A DNA stretch of 64,000 nucleotides from Methylobacterium sp. Leaf465. GTDB taxonomy: Bacteria > Pseudomonadota > Alphaproteobacteria > Rhizobiales > Beijerinckiaceae. Location: positions 337,608-401,607 of the forward strand of contig NZ_LMRA01000001.1 in assembly GCF_001424705.1 (NCBI RefSeq). Reading direction: 5' to 3'. The position numbers were made by a program, and so were the translations under genes. The notes below the pieces were generated by a model, which was not told where the DNA came from, did not search any database, and was given only the letters and a program-made list of their open reading frames with translations. Positions 21,526 to 31,067 of the stretch are shown here, piece by piece (the first letter of the stretch is position 1; every line of letters begins with the position of its first letter).

Positions 21526-23580
21526 ATGTCCGCCGGTCTTTTTTCATCGCTGCGCATTCGGATTCTTCTGGTTGCCCTCGCTCCATGTCTTGCGTTTGCG
21601 ATGGTCGTGGGCCTTGCCATCACTGAGCGGATGAATGCTCGGACCCGGATGGTCCATGTGCAAGACCTCGTCGGCATGGCGGGCCAGATCAGCGCCCTGG
21701 TGCACGAAGCCCAGCGGGAGCGCGGGGCATCGAGCCTCTATCTCGCCGCCAAGGGGACCAAGTTTCGGTCCGAACTCGATGCGCAGCGCCTGCGGACCGA
21801 TGCCGCCCGGGCAGCCCTGGACGCGGGCCGGGCCGGCCTCGACCTCCCCGCCTTAGGAGCCGGCGTCGCCCGTCGCAATGCAACGCTGACCGAGCAGCTG
21901 GCGGCCATCGTCCCCCACCGCGCGGCGGTCGACGGGCTCGGTCGCACGCCGGCTCAGAACATGGGGCTCTATTCGGGGGTGATCGCCAACGCGCTCGACC
22001 TAGTGCGCGAGGTTTCCCAGGTCGCCGCCAGCGCCGATCTCGCCGCCCGCATCAGTTCCTACTCGTCGTTCCTCGCCCTCAAGGAACTGGCGGGCCAGGA
22101 GCGGGCCGCGGCCTCGGCGATCTTCGGCGCCGGCCAGATCGATCTTGCAGGCCACGAGCGCCTGGCGGGTCTGAGCGCGGGCCAGGGCACCTACGAAGCC
22201 CTGTTCCGCCTCGGGGCCGAGCCGGAACAGGTGGCCCTCCTCGATGCCGGCAAGGCTGCGCCCGCGGCCCGGGAGATCGATCGTCTCCGCCGCCTCGTTC
22301 TCGACACGCCCCCCGGCACGCCGCTCGCCTTCACCGATGCGCCCGCCTGGTTCCGCCTCGCGACCGAGCGCATCGATACGCTCAAGACGATCGAGGACCG
22401 GCTCACCGCGGATCTCGGAGCCGCCGCCGGAGCAGCCCGCGCCGATGCCGAGCGGAGCGTCCTGGTCTGGATGGCCGTGGGACTCGCGATCCTGGTCCTC
22501 TCGTGCGGCCTCGCCTTCGCCTTCGGGACCGCCATCGCCCGTCCGCTCACCCGCATCGCCGCCTCCCTGACAGCCATCGGCCGAGGCGAGGAAGCCGGCC
22601 CTATCCTGCAGAACGGCGCCCGCGAGGTTCGCGCCATCGCGGCAGCGGCCGTCGACTTCCAGGCCAGCGTGGTCGAGCGCCGGCGCATCGCCACGGAAGC
22701 CGACCACCTCACCGCCCACGCCGCGGCGGCCCGCCGCGCCGAGATGGTGGCACTGGCCGATCGCTTCGAGGCCCAGGCCAGCGGGATCGTCGAGGCGGTG
22801 TCGGCCTCCGCGATCCAGCTCGAAACGGCGGCCTATGCCCTCACCCAGGCCGCGACCGACACGTCATCCCTGAGTGGGTCCGTGGCCGCAGCCTCGGCGG
22901 AAACCGCGGCCACGGCCGACACCGTGGCGGCAGCCACGGAGGAGCTCAGCGCCTCGGTGCGGGAGATCGGCAACCGCGTCGAGGCCTCGAGCGCGGTCGC
23001 CGGTGAGGCGGAGCGCGATGCAGCGCGGATGGCGGAGGATGTCCATCGCCTGGCCCAAGCGGCGAGCAGCATCGGCGAGATCGTCGGCCTGATCACCAGT
23101 ATCGCGGCCCAGACCAACCTCCTGGCGCTGAACGCCACCATCGAGGCGGCCCGAGCCGGCGAGGCCGGGCGCGGATTCGCGGTCGTCGCCGCAGAGGTGA
23201 AGAGCCTCGCGACCCAGACAGCCAGGGCCACCGAAGAGATCGCCGCGAAGGTCGGCGAGATCGCCCAATCGACCGACGCGTCCGTGACGGCCATCGGTGG
23301 AATCACCGACGTCATCCAACGCCTGAGTCGGATCTCGGAGGACATCTCGGTGGCCGTCGACCAACAGGAAGCGGCCACGCAGGAGATCGCCCGCAACACG
23401 GTCCTGACGTCCGAGGGCACCCGGGCCGTATCCGGCCACATCGTCGGTGTCCGCGAGGCGGCGGAATCAGCCCGTAGCGGGTCGGCGCAGGTGCTTACCG
23501 CGGCGAGCGATCTCGCCCGTCAGGCCTCGGCCCTGCGCCGGGAAGTCGACGGCTTCCTGGTCACGGTCCGGGCAGCCTGA
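21526..23580 (+). CDS. Methyl-accepting chemotaxis protein with a NIT sensing domain
   Basis: A 684-residue chemoreceptor. A first membrane helix ([20 protein letters not shown]) is followed by a periplasmic nitrate/nitrite-sensing (NIT) domain of about 250 residues, recognisable from [21 protein letters not shown] and a conserved [21 protein letters not shown] second helix ([20 protein letters not shown]) leads into HAMP and a cytoplasmic signalling domain with the kinase-contact tip [21 protein letters not shown] domains were proposed to sense nitrate and nitrite; the ligand here is untested. The ATG at 21526 directly follows a GTG that is also in frame. Not linked to che genes in this window. 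Confidence 0.88.
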   Translation: MSAGLFSSLRIRILLVALAPCLAFAMVVGLAITERMNARTRMVHVQDLVGMAGQISALVHEAQRERGASSLYLAAKGTKFRSELDAQRLRTDAARAALDAGRAGLDLPALGAGVARRNATLTEQLAAIVPHRAAVDGLGRTPAQNMGLYSGVIANALDLVREVSQVAASADLAARISSYSSFLALKELAGQERAAASAIFGAGQIDLAGHERLAGLSAGQGTYEALFRLGAEPEQVALLDAGKAAPAAREIDRLRRLVLDTPPGTPLAFTDAPAWFRLATERIDTLKTIEDRLTADLGAAAGAARADAERSVLVWMAVGLAILVLSCGLAFAFGTAIARPLTRIAASLTAIGRGEEAGPILQNGAREVRAIAAAAVDFQASVVERRRIATEADHLTAHAAAARRAEMVALADRFEAQASGIVEAVSASAIQLETAAYALTQAATDTSSLSGSVAAASAETAATADTVAAATEELSASVREIGNRVEASSAVAGEAERDAARMAEDVHRLAQAASSIGEIVGLITSIAAQTNLLALNATIEAARAGEAGRGFAVVAAEVKSLATQTARATEEIAAKVGEIAQSTDASVTAIGGITDVIQRLSRISEDISVAVDQQEAATQEIARNTVLTSEGTRAVSGHIVGVREAAESARSGSAQVLTAASDLARQASALRREVDGFLVTVRAA

Positions 23581-23586
23581 TCCGCC

Positions 23587-24228
23587 CTACGGGTTGGTCT
23601 TCCAGGGGTTGATGACGCGCATCGCCGTCAATTCCGGCTTCACGGATTGGTCGACGCTCGCGGGCATCACCTTGCGCGCCTGCGCCATCATCTTGCGGGC
23701 CTGATCCGCTGGAAGAGCGCCGATCGGCAGCATCATCGCGGCGAGCTGGTTGCGGGTGCGCCGATCGACGAAGTCGGAGCGCCCGACGCTCTCGAAGTCG
23801 CGAACGGTGTGCCGGTCGTCGGGCCGCCCGGTGAAGACCTTCGCGCCGTCCTTCATCACCACGATATCCCCGGGGCGGAGGGTCTCGTCCTTCATGAAGG
23901 CGGCCGCGGGGCCAGCCTTCATGTCGAGCGGAGTCTGGCGGTCCGTGACCTTGATCTGCAGGGGCTCAGATTTGGGAAGCGCGGCGTAGCGGATCTTCGG
24001 ACGCTGGCGCGTGGCCTTTCGGATCGAGCGACGGGCCTGCTGATAGTCGAAGCCGGGATCGGCCACGGGCGCGGGCGCGGCTTGCTGGGCCGGCCGTGCG
24101 GGCGCAAAGAGCAGGTCGAACAGGCCGCCATCGGCGCTCTGAGCGCACGCCGGAAGCGTGAGCATCATCAGTCCGAAAACGGGAGCGGCGACAATGCGCG
24201 TGGCTGCGGAGAACGGGATCGTCGGCAT
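23587..24228 (-). CDS. Exported protein of unknown function
   Basis: A 213-residue protein with an N-terminal signal (FGLMMLTLPACAQS). The LPAC could be a lipobox, though Pro at -2 is unusual, or the cleavage could be after ACA. A low-complexity Ala/Pro stretch (ARPAQQAAPAPVADPG) follows. The mature part contains LRPGDIVVMKDGAKVFTG and RRTRNQLAAMM. I do not recognise a family; similar proteins of this type are common in Methylobacterium. It converges on the chemoreceptor with only 6 bp between stops. Confidence 0.65.
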   Translation of the reverse strand: MPTIPFSAATRIVAAPVFGLMMLTLPACAQSADGGLFDLLFAPARPAQQAAPAPVADPGFDYQQARRSIRKATRQRPKIRYAALPKSEPLQIKVTDRQTPLDMKAGPAAAFMKDETLRPGDIVVMKDGAKVFTGRPDDRHTVRDFESVGRSDFVDRRTRNQLAAMMLPIGALPADQARKMMAQARKVMPASVDQSVKPELTAMRVINPWKTNP

Positions 24229-24410
24229 CGATGTCTCCGGGTGAGGCGCCCGACGGCGCGCCGAGATGACCCCTTAACAAAAGCACAACCTGAACAGTTC
24301 CGAGTTTTTCAAAAGATGGTGAGGGCTGTGCCAAGACTTCGCGAGCCTGCTTTCGCAGCCGAGAATGGAAAAAAATCCGGCTCGGATCGCATCCGCGGAC
24401 CGGTCGCCTG

Positions 24411-25835
24411 ATGGTTGCCAGTGAACACCTGGTTCCGCGCCCGCATCAGCGTTCGGCGCGCGACGCGATCCTGGCTGCACGTGCTGCCGGCCGGACAGGA
24501 TTTCTGCTCGGCGACACGACCGGCCTCGGCAAGACCCTGTCGGTCTGGAGCGCGGTCGCGGCCATGCCCGAGCGCGATGTCCTCATCGTCTGTCCCAAGG
24601 GCGCGATGCCCCAGTGGCGGCGCACGATCGCCTTGGCGCATCTCGGCGAGAAGGCGGTGACGCTCACCAATTACGAGCGCACCAAGGCGCTGATGGCGCC
24701 GCCTCCCGCCAGCAACCGGCGCTCGACCCGGGCAAAGAACAATGCGCTCGCCCGGCATGGCACACCGAAGCGGACCTGGTCCCTGGTGGTCTTCGACGAG
24801 AGTCACCGGATCCGGAACCCGTACGCCCAGCAGAGCCTCGTCTGCCAGCAGATCGCGGAGGCGGCCGCCTTCACGATCTATCTCAGCGCCACCGCCGGCC
24901 AGGCCCCGCACGAGCTCTCCTATCTCGGGCGCCTGCTGGGTGAGGCCGCGGGCCAGCCCACAGCGACCCTGGCGGACTTCCGAGGTCTGATGCAGCACCT
25001 CGGGATCGGCCGGGCCAAGGGCCGCTGGACCAACTGGTCCTGGGACGCGAACCCACGCGACTGCACGGTGATGGCCGACCTGCTGTTCAAGGGGGAGGGG
25101 GCGATCGGCCTGCGCCGGCGCCCCGGCGACATCGCCGGGTGGCCCGAGGTGCAGCGCGCCCTGAGCGCGGTCGCCCTCACGCCGTCCGAACGCCGCCTCT
25201 ACGACGCGACCTGGCGCGAGTTCCGCCGGGAATGGGGCCTCCTCGGTGGCAGCACCCGCAAGCCGGCCGGCTGGGCGGCGGACCTGCGATTCCGCCAGAA
25301 GGCGAGTCTGCTCCGGGTCTCGGGCACCACGGCCTTTGCCGACCTCCTGATGGAGGACGGCCAGGCGGTAGCGATCTCGGTGGCCTTCCTGGAGACGGCT
25401 TCCGCGCTGGTCGAGGCGATGCGGGCGGCGGGCTGGCGGGCCGACGCGATCACGGGCACGCAGTCGGGCGAGGCGAACGAGGCCGTACGGCTCGCCTTCC
25501 AGACCGGCGGGCTCGACGCCGTCATCTTCACCGTGACGGAATCGATCTCCCTGCATGCCCACGAGTTGCCGGGGGGCGAGAAGCCGCGCGCGCTCATCGT
25601 CCACGACCTGCGCCACAGCGCGATCCAGCTGACGCAGATCGAGGGCCGCTGCCACCGGGACGGACAGCAGGCGACGATCTACTACGCCCTCGCCGAGGGC
25701 ACGGTGGAGGAGAGCATCGCCGCCACCGTCGTCGGCCGCATGGCCTCGATGGACGCCATGGCGGGCGAGGACACCAGGCTGATCGACGCGATCGCCCAGG
25801 CCATCGCCGAGGTGCAGGCCGGCGAGGCGGCCTAG
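24411..25835 (+). CDS. Compact SNF2-like DNA-dependent ATPase
   Basis: A 474-residue superfamily-2 protein. The Walker A region reads GDTTGLGKTL, motif II is DESH (VVFDESHRIRN), motif III is SATAG, and motif VI is QIEGRCHRDGQ. It therefore has both RecA-like lobes but is short for SNF2 proteins and has no nuclease, methyltransferase or DNA-binding extension. Such small SNF2 proteins are often found in phages and mobile elements, where they can work with replication or restriction functions. Here it stands alone, divergent from an exported protein and followed by a membrane protein gene. Biological role unknown. Confidence 0.8.
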   Translation: MVASEHLVPRPHQRSARDAILAARAAGRTGFLLGDTTGLGKTLSVWSAVAAMPERDVLIVCPKGAMPQWRRTIALAHLGEKAVTLTNYERTKALMAPPPASNRRSTRAKNNALARHGTPKRTWSLVVFDESHRIRNPYAQQSLVCQQIAEAAAFTIYLSATAGQAPHELSYLGRLLGEAAGQPTATLADFRGLMQHLGIGRAKGRWTNWSWDANPRDCTVMADLLFKGEGAIGLRRRPGDIAGWPEVQRALSAVALTPSERRLYDATWREFRREWGLLGGSTRKPAGWAADLRFRQKASLLRVSGTTAFADLLMEDGQAVAISVAFLETASALVEAMRAAGWRADAITGTQSGEANEAVRLAFQTGGLDAVIFTVTESISLHAHELPGGEKPRALIVHDLRHSAIQLTQIEGRCHRDGQQATIYYALAEGTVEESIAATVVGRMASMDAMAGEDTRLIDAIAQAIAEVQAGEAA

Positions 25836-25852
25836 GTCGGCCTCGTTCCGTT

Positions 25853-25877
25853 GGAACGGGATCGAACCGCCACGGTT
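25853..25877 (+). promoter_or_regulatory. EcfG-type promoter motif before the DUF1469 gene
   Basis: GGAAC, 16 bases, then GGTT. It matches the alphaproteobacterial general-stress consensus GGAAC-N16/17-cGTT except at the least conserved first base of the -10. It lies 60 bp before the ATG of the downstream membrane protein. Confidence 0.5.
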
Positions 25878-25936
25878 GTGGCCATCAGGGTCCCGTCTCG
25901 CCGGGGCGCCTACCCCCAACGAGGAGGACCGTCCCG

Positions 25937-26329
25937 ATGGCACGACCGACGCCGAGCCTTGGCCGCCTGATCAGCGAGGGCCTGCGCCATGGCGGCGACC
26001 TCGTCGGCCAGGAACTCGAGCTGATGCGGCGCGAGACGGACGGGAACATCCGCGCGATCCTCGGCCTCGTCGCCCGGTTCGGCACCGCGCTCACCCTCGT
26101 GGTCGCCGCCCTGGTGATGCTGTTCGTGGCACTGGTGAAGGGCATCGCCGCCCTGATCGGGTCGGAAATCCTGGCGGCGCTCATCGTCGGGGCGCCCTTC
26201 GCTGGAATCGCCCTGGTCCTGATGGTCCTGGGCCTGCGCCGGATGGACCGCTCCAACCTGCTGCCGCGTCGCTTCGAGCGCCAGGTGGAGAAGGACGCCG
26301 CCCTGGTGGCCAGCCGCGTCGCCGACTGA
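25937..26329 (+). CDS. DUF1469 / phage-holin-like membrane protein
   Basis: A 130-residue protein with a soluble N-terminus (LISEGLRHGGDLVGQELELM) and two long hydrophobic helices (GTALTLVVAALVMLFVALVK and LAALIVGAPFAGIALVLMVL) followed by a basic tail. This is the DUF1469 (putative actinobacterial holin-X) architecture. Members are common in alphaproteobacteria and often accompany general-stress genes; no lysis function is implied. A strong GAGGAGGA ribosome binding site precedes the ATG. An EcfG-like promoter motif sits upstream, so stress induction is likely. It converges with the TerB-like gene, 3 bp apart. Confidence 0.8.
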   Translation: MARPTPSLGRLISEGLRHGGDLVGQELELMRRETDGNIRAILGLVARFGTALTLVVAALVMLFVALVKGIAALIGSEILAALIVGAPFAGIALVLMVLGLRRMDRSNLLPRRFERQVEKDAALVASRVAD

Positions 26330-26332
26330 ACC

Positions 26333-26782
26333 TCAGGCCTTCCGGACGGAGCCGAGCAAGGCGTCCTTGTCCACGCCGAGCGCCGCGGCGATCTCGGCCA
26401 GGGCCGCGTGCTCCGGCTCGCTGATTCCGGCTTGGTCGGCGACGTCCGCGGCGATCAGGAACACGCTGGTGCGCTGGGCGATCTCGCGCTCCGCGATGGC
26501 GGCGACGAAGTGCAGGTTCTCGGCGCGGCCGGCGCGGGTGCGGGCGCGGGCGATCCCCTCGAACAGCTCGGCCTCAAGCTTGAGGGTGTCGTAGCCGCGC
26601 TCGAGGATTGGATTGGACCGCATGCCGGCGAGCGCGACCTCGATCTCCTCCTCGTCGATCTCGTAATCCGCCAGGATGACGTTGGCCGAGGCCGAGACCG
26701 CCGCCTCCATCAGCGCCCGGTCGCCCAGATAGGCGCCCATGGTCTGAGAGAAGCGCCCGACGAACTCCTGAAACACACCCAT
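26333..26782 (-). CDS. TerB-like (tellurite resistance family) protein
   Basis: A 149-residue, mostly helical acidic protein. MEAAVSASANVILADYEIDE followed by EEIEVALAGM, then FVAAIAEREIAQRTSVFLIA and VADQAGISEPEHAALAEIAA, follow the TerB fold with paired acidic helices. TerB proteins are associated with tellurite resistance and membrane-linked stress responses. No other ter genes are in the window, so the tellurite role should not be assumed. Monocistronic on the minus strand. Confidence 0.78.
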   Translation of the reverse strand: MGVFQEFVGRFSQTMGAYLGDRALMEAAVSASANVILADYEIDEEEIEVALAGMRSNPILERGYDTLKLEAELFEGIARARTRAGRAENLHFVAAIAEREIAQRTSVFLIAADVADQAGISEPEHAALAEIAAALGVDKDALLGSVRKA

Positions 26783-26897
26783 CCGGCTCCCCGAAGACTT
26801 TCAAAATGGGCGGCACCCGGATCTGGCCGGACCGTCCCACGACACCGCTTTCGCATCAAAAGCTTGGCGCCGGAGGCGTGTCAACGCACCTGCCGCT

Positions 26898-27950
26898 TCA
26901 CGGCTCGCACGCCTTGGGCGGATAATCGTGGACGGCTCCCTGCGGGTCGGTCACCCGCCATCCGACGCCGGCTTCGGCGAGATAATCGGGCCCGGCCGGG
27001 ACCTTGCCGTGCCCGCCCGGGATGTCGAGCACGTAGAGGGGCTGGGCGAGACCCGAGAGGCGTCCGCGCAGCGCCCGGACGAGGTCGCGGCCCGCGCCGA
27101 GATCCGTGCGCAGGTGGCTGGTCCCGGGTGCGAGGTCGCCGTGATGCAGGTAGTAGGGCTTGATCCGGTTCTCGACGAAGCGCCGCATCAGCAGGGCCAG
27201 GGTCTCCGGATCGTCGTTGATCCCGGCGAGCAGTACCGTCTGGCTCACCATCGGGATGCCGGCATCGACGAGGCGCGCCACGGCCGCGCAGGCCGCCGGG
27301 GTGAACTCGCGCGGGTGATTGGCATGCAGCGCGACGAACACCGCCCCCTCGAATCGCTTCAGGGCCTCGATGAGCTCCGCGCCGACCGAGCCGGGGTCCA
27401 CCACCGGAACCCGGGTGTGGATGCGCAACACCCGCACGTGCGGGATCGCCGCGAGGGCGGCGGCGATCTGGGCCAGCCGGCGCGGCGCCAGGGCGAAGGG
27501 GTCGCCCCCGGTGACCACGACCTCCCAGATCTCGGGCCGTTCGGCGATGTAGGCGAGAGCCCGGGCAAGATCGGCCTCGCCCAGGGTCCCGAGGCCCTCC
27601 GGCCCGACCATTTCGCGCCGGAAGCAGAAGCGGCAATAGACCGGACAGACATGCAGCGGCTTCAGGAGCACCCGGTCCGGGTAGCGATGGACCAGGCCGG
27701 GCAGGGGGCTGTGGGCCCCGTCGCCGATGGGGTCGGCCGCCTCCTGATCCTGCGTCTGCAATTCCTCGACCCGGGGCAGGAACTGCCGGGCGATCGGGTC
27801 CGCCGGATCGTGCGGATCAATCAGCTCGGCCATGTCGGCGGTGACGGAGACGGCATAGCGGGCCGCCACGGCCTCCAGGGCCGGAAGGTCGGCGGGGGCA
27901 ACGAGCCCGACGCGGGCGAGGTCGGCCGGCCGACGCAGGGACGGACTCAT
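26898..27950 (-). CDS. epmB: EF-P beta-lysylation protein EpmB (lysine 2,3-aminomutase-like)
   Basis: A 350-residue radical SAM, PLP-dependent enzyme that makes (R)-beta-lysine for attachment to elongation factor P. The iron-sulfur motif CPVYCRFC (CxxxCxxC) is present, followed by FRREMVGPEG. VVVTGGDPFAL corresponds to the conserved TGGDP motif. RIKPYYLHHGDLAPGTSHL marks the C-terminal PLP-site region. Its length is that of EpmB rather than catabolic KamA (about 420). The ATG overlaps the stop of epmA (ATGA), and efp is divergent just beyond, which settles the assignment. Confidence 0.93.
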   Translation of the reverse strand: MSPSLRRPADLARVGLVAPADLPALEAVAARYAVSVTADMAELIDPHDPADPIARQFLPRVEELQTQDQEAADPIGDGAHSPLPGLVHRYPDRVLLKPLHVCPVYCRFCFRREMVGPEGLGTLGEADLARALAYIAERPEIWEVVVTGGDPFALAPRRLAQIAAALAAIPHVRVLRIHTRVPVVDPGSVGAELIEALKRFEGAVFVALHANHPREFTPAACAAVARLVDAGIPMVSQTVLLAGINDDPETLALLMRRFVENRIKPYYLHHGDLAPGTSHLRTDLGAGRDLVRALRGRLSGLAQPLYVLDIPGGHGKVPAGPDYLAEAGVGWRVTDPQGAVHDYPPKACEP

Positions 27951-28999
27951 CGCGCCGGCCCCACCACCGGCGTCCAGAGCACATCCTCGATGTGGCGGGC
28001 ATCGGTCGCCAGCATGACGAGGCGGTCGAGACCGAGGGCGATTCCGCTCGCCTCCGGCATGATCGCCAGGGCGTCGAGGAAATCCTCGTCGATGGGATAG
28101 GACTCGCCGTAGACGCGCGCCTTCTCGGCCATCTCGAGCGTGAAGCGCCGGCGTTGCTCCTCGGCATCCGTAAGCTCGCCGAAGGCATTGGCGAGTTCGA
28201 CGCCGCAGGCATAGAGCTCGAAGCGCTCGGCCACGCGCGGGTCGCGCGGGCTCGGCCGGGCCAGGGCGGCTTCGCTTACGGGGTACTCGCACAGGATCGT
28301 CGGGCGCCCGAGCCCGAGATGCGGCTCGATCCGCGCCACTAGGACCCGGCTGAACAGGTCGGCCCAGGTGTCGTCAGCGGCGACCCGGAGCCCGGCCCCG
28401 GACACGGCCGCCGCGAGCGCCGCACGGTCGGTGGTGCCGTCGGCATCGATGGTGGCGAGGAGGTCGATGCCGGCACGCGCGGCGAAGGCCTCCGCCACGG
28501 TCACCCGCTCGGGCTTCGCGAAGGGATCGGCCGTGCGACCGCGATGGCGCAGCGTCGGGACCCCCGCCGTCTCCGCTGCGAGCGCCAGGAGCTCGGCCCC
28601 GTCGCGCATCAGCGCGGTATAGTCGGCCCCGGCCCGGTACCATTCGAGCATAGTGAATTCCGGGTGGTGCAGGGGCCCCCGCTCGCGGTTACGGTAGACA
28701 CGGGCGAAGCTGACGAGGCGCGGCTCGCCGGCGGCCAGGAGCTTCTTGCAGGCGAATTCCGGCGAGGTGTGGAGGTAGAGCGCCTGCCGCGCGCCGTCCG
28801 GACCCAGGGCCTCGGTGGCGAAGGCCGAGAGATGGGCCTCGTTGCCGGGCGAGACCTGCAGCGCGGCCGCCTCGACCTCGACGAAGTCGGCCGCCGCGAA
28901 ATGCGCTCGGAAGGCCGCGACGATGCGGTTGCGCACCATCAGGGCTGGCCGGCGGTCGGCGTGGCGATGGGGCGCCCACCAGGGGGAGGGGGTGTTCAT
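27947..28999 (-). CDS. epmA: EF-P lysine ligase EpmA (truncated LysRS paralogue)
   Basis: A 350-residue class II aminoacyl-tRNA-synthetase-like catalytic core without an anticodon-binding domain. It ligates beta-lysine to the conserved lysine of EF-P. Motif 2 is seen in RVYRNRERGPLHHPEFTMLE, preceded by YLHTSPEFACKKLLAAG. Motif 3 is near the C-terminus in GIALGLDRLVM. It overlaps epmB by 4 bp and is divergent from efp, so ligase, mutase and target are clustered. Confidence 0.93.
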   Translation of the reverse strand: MNTPSPWWAPHRHADRRPALMVRNRIVAAFRAHFAAADFVEVEAAALQVSPGNEAHLSAFATEALGPDGARQALYLHTSPEFACKKLLAAGEPRLVSFARVYRNRERGPLHHPEFTMLEWYRAGADYTALMRDGAELLALAAETAGVPTLRHRGRTADPFAKPERVTVAEAFAARAGIDLLATIDADGTTDRAALAAAVSGAGLRVAADDTWADLFSRVLVARIEPHLGLGRPTILCEYPVSEAALARPSPRDPRVAERFELYACGVELANAFGELTDAEEQRRRFTLEMAEKARVYGESYPIDEDFLDALAIMPEASGIALGLDRLVMLATDARHIEDVLWTPVVGPAR

Positions 29000-29181
29000 G
29001 CGGCGAGCTTTGCGACCTGCTTCAGACCTGGAATCGACGTCTCGGGAGTGGCGTCTCGCGGAGCGACTGGCAACGGTGGCGCGGATAGGTTAGTGGCGGA
29101 GCCAAGATGTCGCTCCCGCGGAGAGATCCGCGTCGGGGTGCCGAGTCGTTTTTCTCAACGAACACAGCAGGACCAGACCCC

Positions 29182-29748
29182 GTGAAGGTGATCGCCTCTA
29201 CGCTCCGCAAGGGCAACGTCGTCGACAAGGATGGCAAGCTCTACGTCATCCTGACGGTCGAGAACATCCACCCCGGCAAGGGCACCCCGGTGACCCAGCT
29301 CGACATGCGCCGCATCACCGATGGCGTGAAGGTGTCCGAGCGCTACCGCACCACCGAATCGGTCGAGCGCGCCTTCGTCGAGGACCGGGAGCACACCTTC
29401 CTCTACGAGGACGGCGAGGGCTTCCACTTCATGAACCCCGAGAACTACGATCAGGTCGCGATCCCCAAGGACGTCGTCGGCAATGCCGCCCCGTACCTTC
29501 AGGAAGGCATGGCCGTGATGGTCTCGACTCATAACGGCGTGGCGCTGACCCTCGATCTGCCGCAGCGCGTCGTCCTCGAAGTCACCGAGACCGAGCCGGC
29601 GATGAAGGGCCAGACGGCCTCCTCGTCCTACAAGCCCGCGATCCTCTCCAACGGCGTTCGTACCGCCGTGCCGCCGCATATCGCCGTCGGCACCCGCGTG
29701 GTGATCATGACCGAGGACGGCTCCTACGTGGAGCGCGCCAAGGACTGA
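29182..29748 (+). CDS. efp: Translation elongation factor P
   Basis: A 188-residue EF-P, which relieves ribosome stalling at polyproline stretches. Domain I starts [14 protein letters not shown] and carries the modification loop [11 protein letters not shown], in which Lys33 corresponds to the beta-lysylated residue of E. coli EF-P. Domains II and III follow ([38 protein letters not shown]). The GTG at 29182 was chosen because it gives the standard EF-P length and start; an upstream in-frame ATG (29107) would add 25 unlike residues. Divergent from epmA-epmB across about 180 bp. Confidence 0.96.
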   Translation: MKVIASTLRKGNVVDKDGKLYVILTVENIHPGKGTPVTQLDMRRITDGVKVSERYRTTESVERAFVEDREHTFLYEDGEGFHFMNPENYDQVAIPKDVVGNAAPYLQEGMAVMVSTHNGVALTLDLPQRVVLEVTETEPAMKGQTASSSYKPAILSNGVRTAVPPHIAVGTRVVIMTEDGSYVERAKD

Positions 29749-29774
29749 CCGCACCGGAGGATCGCGAGCCGGAT

Positions 29775-30764
29775 TCACGGAGCCGGCGCCGTTCCCTCCG
29801 CTGCCTCGTAACAGCCCTGCGACAGGCCTTGGGCCCGCAGGCGCTCCTCGGCGGTGAAGCTGCGCGGCCGGTCCGCCCAGAGGTTTTCCCGGCGGAACGC
29901 ATCAGAGACGCAGGCCGCCGCGCGGGTGCAGGCCTGTGTCTCGCCCCCCGTCGCGACGCAGTTGCGCACGTAGAGCGCTCGGAATTCGGCCACTCCCGCC
30001 TGCGGGTGCGGGCCCGTCACGGTCACCAGCCCCAAGAAAAGTCCCATCAGGATCGGCTGGTGGATCAGGTAGATCGCTAGGCTGTGGCGCCCGGCCCAGG
30101 CCAGCCCCCGCGCAAGGCGGCCGGTGGGCGTCCAGGTCGCGAGCCGCGAGCGGCGGACGGCGGCCAGGCCGTACAGGGCCGTCGCGACACCGGCGAGAAC
30201 CAGTCCGAACCAGGGAAACAGCGGTACGTAGTCGTTAGTCTGCGGCATGGCGCGCCCGAGTCCCAGGAAGGACAGCATCGGCGCATCGAGGATCCCGCCC
30301 GAGATCAGGTGCGGCCCTGCCAGGACGAGCGCCGCGGCGAGAACCGAAGCCCAGCGCGGCAGGACCCGCACGAAGGGCAGCGCCAGCACGCTCGATACGG
30401 CGATGCAGTGCAGGATTCCGAAGAAGATGTAACTGGACGGATCGGTGACGACCGTCGCGACGGTCACGAGCAGCGCTGCACCGGTGATCCGGGCCAGCCG
30501 CAGAACGAACGGCCGCGCCGCGAAGCGCTCGCCGTTCATCAGCACGAGCCCGATCCCGACGAGGAGCAGGAAGCTTCCGGCGATGCCGTGTGCGGCGAGA
30601 CGGCCCGACGGCGTCAGCGCATAGTTTTCGGGCGTGAGACGCACCGCCCCGAGATCCCAGGTGGCATGGTAGAGCGCCATGGCCACGAGGGCGATGCCGC
30701 GCGTGACATCGAGGGCCGCGTACCGGAAGCGGGGCGCAGCGGAGGAGGGGGGCGGGCGCATCAT
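29775..30764 (-). CDS. HGSNAT-like (DUF1624) membrane acyltransferase
   Basis: A 329-residue polytopic protein with about eight hydrophobic helices. The N-terminal RYAALDVTRGIALVAMALYH with the helix-1 histidine, AAHGIAGSFLLLVGIGLVLM, and HSLAIYLIHQPILMGLFLGL near the end are typical of the heparan-alpha-glucosaminide N-acetyltransferase catalytic fold. In bacteria these proteins are presumed to acetylate cell-envelope glycans. An unusual C-terminal tail of about 65 residues contains five cysteines (RNC, QAC, AAC and GCY context). Starts at a double ATG. It converges on efp, with about 26 bp between stops. Confidence 0.82.
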   Translation of the reverse strand: MMRPPPSSAAPRFRYAALDVTRGIALVAMALYHATWDLGAVRLTPENYALTPSGRLAAHGIAGSFLLLVGIGLVLMNGERFAARPFVLRLARITGAALLVTVATVVTDPSSYIFFGILHCIAVSSVLALPFVRVLPRWASVLAAALVLAGPHLISGGILDAPMLSFLGLGRAMPQTNDYVPLFPWFGLVLAGVATALYGLAAVRRSRLATWTPTGRLARGLAWAGRHSLAIYLIHQPILMGLFLGLVTVTGPHPQAGVAEFRALYVRNCVATGGETQACTRAAACVSDAFRRENLWADRPRSFTAEERLRAQGLSQGCYEAAEGTAPAP

Positions 30765-31067
30765 CGCGCAGGCCCTAGCATCGATCCCGAGCCGTCGCGA
30801 CGGTCCAGGGTCGATGACAGACGTCGCAGCTTTTCCGCGCCCTTGGCTAACAAATTTTGATCGCCGACGATCCGAGCCAAAAAAATACTGAAGCTCAGCG
30901 CGAGCTTGGGGCGCGATCGTCGGGGGTCTGCTGTTGCCCCCGCACCGCCCTGCCGAACAATGCGGCATCGAAGTCCAACGAGGATCGCCAAACGGGCTTC
31001 CGCCGAGTCATGACTTTGTTAATCTCTGGTGCGGGTCGCGAGACGTGATTCGGTGTGGGTTGCTTAC
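30765..31067. other. Gap before the double cold-shock gene
   Basis: About 300 bp between two divergent genes. No supported coding sequence or promoter motif that I could identify. A long leader is usual for cold-shock genes, so part of this may be transcribed. Confidence 0.5.

Noticed and set aside
24276..24301. GGAAC...GTT on the minus strand upstream of the exported protein at 23587-24228
   Set aside because: The spacer is 18 bases; accepted EcfG promoters have 16-17.
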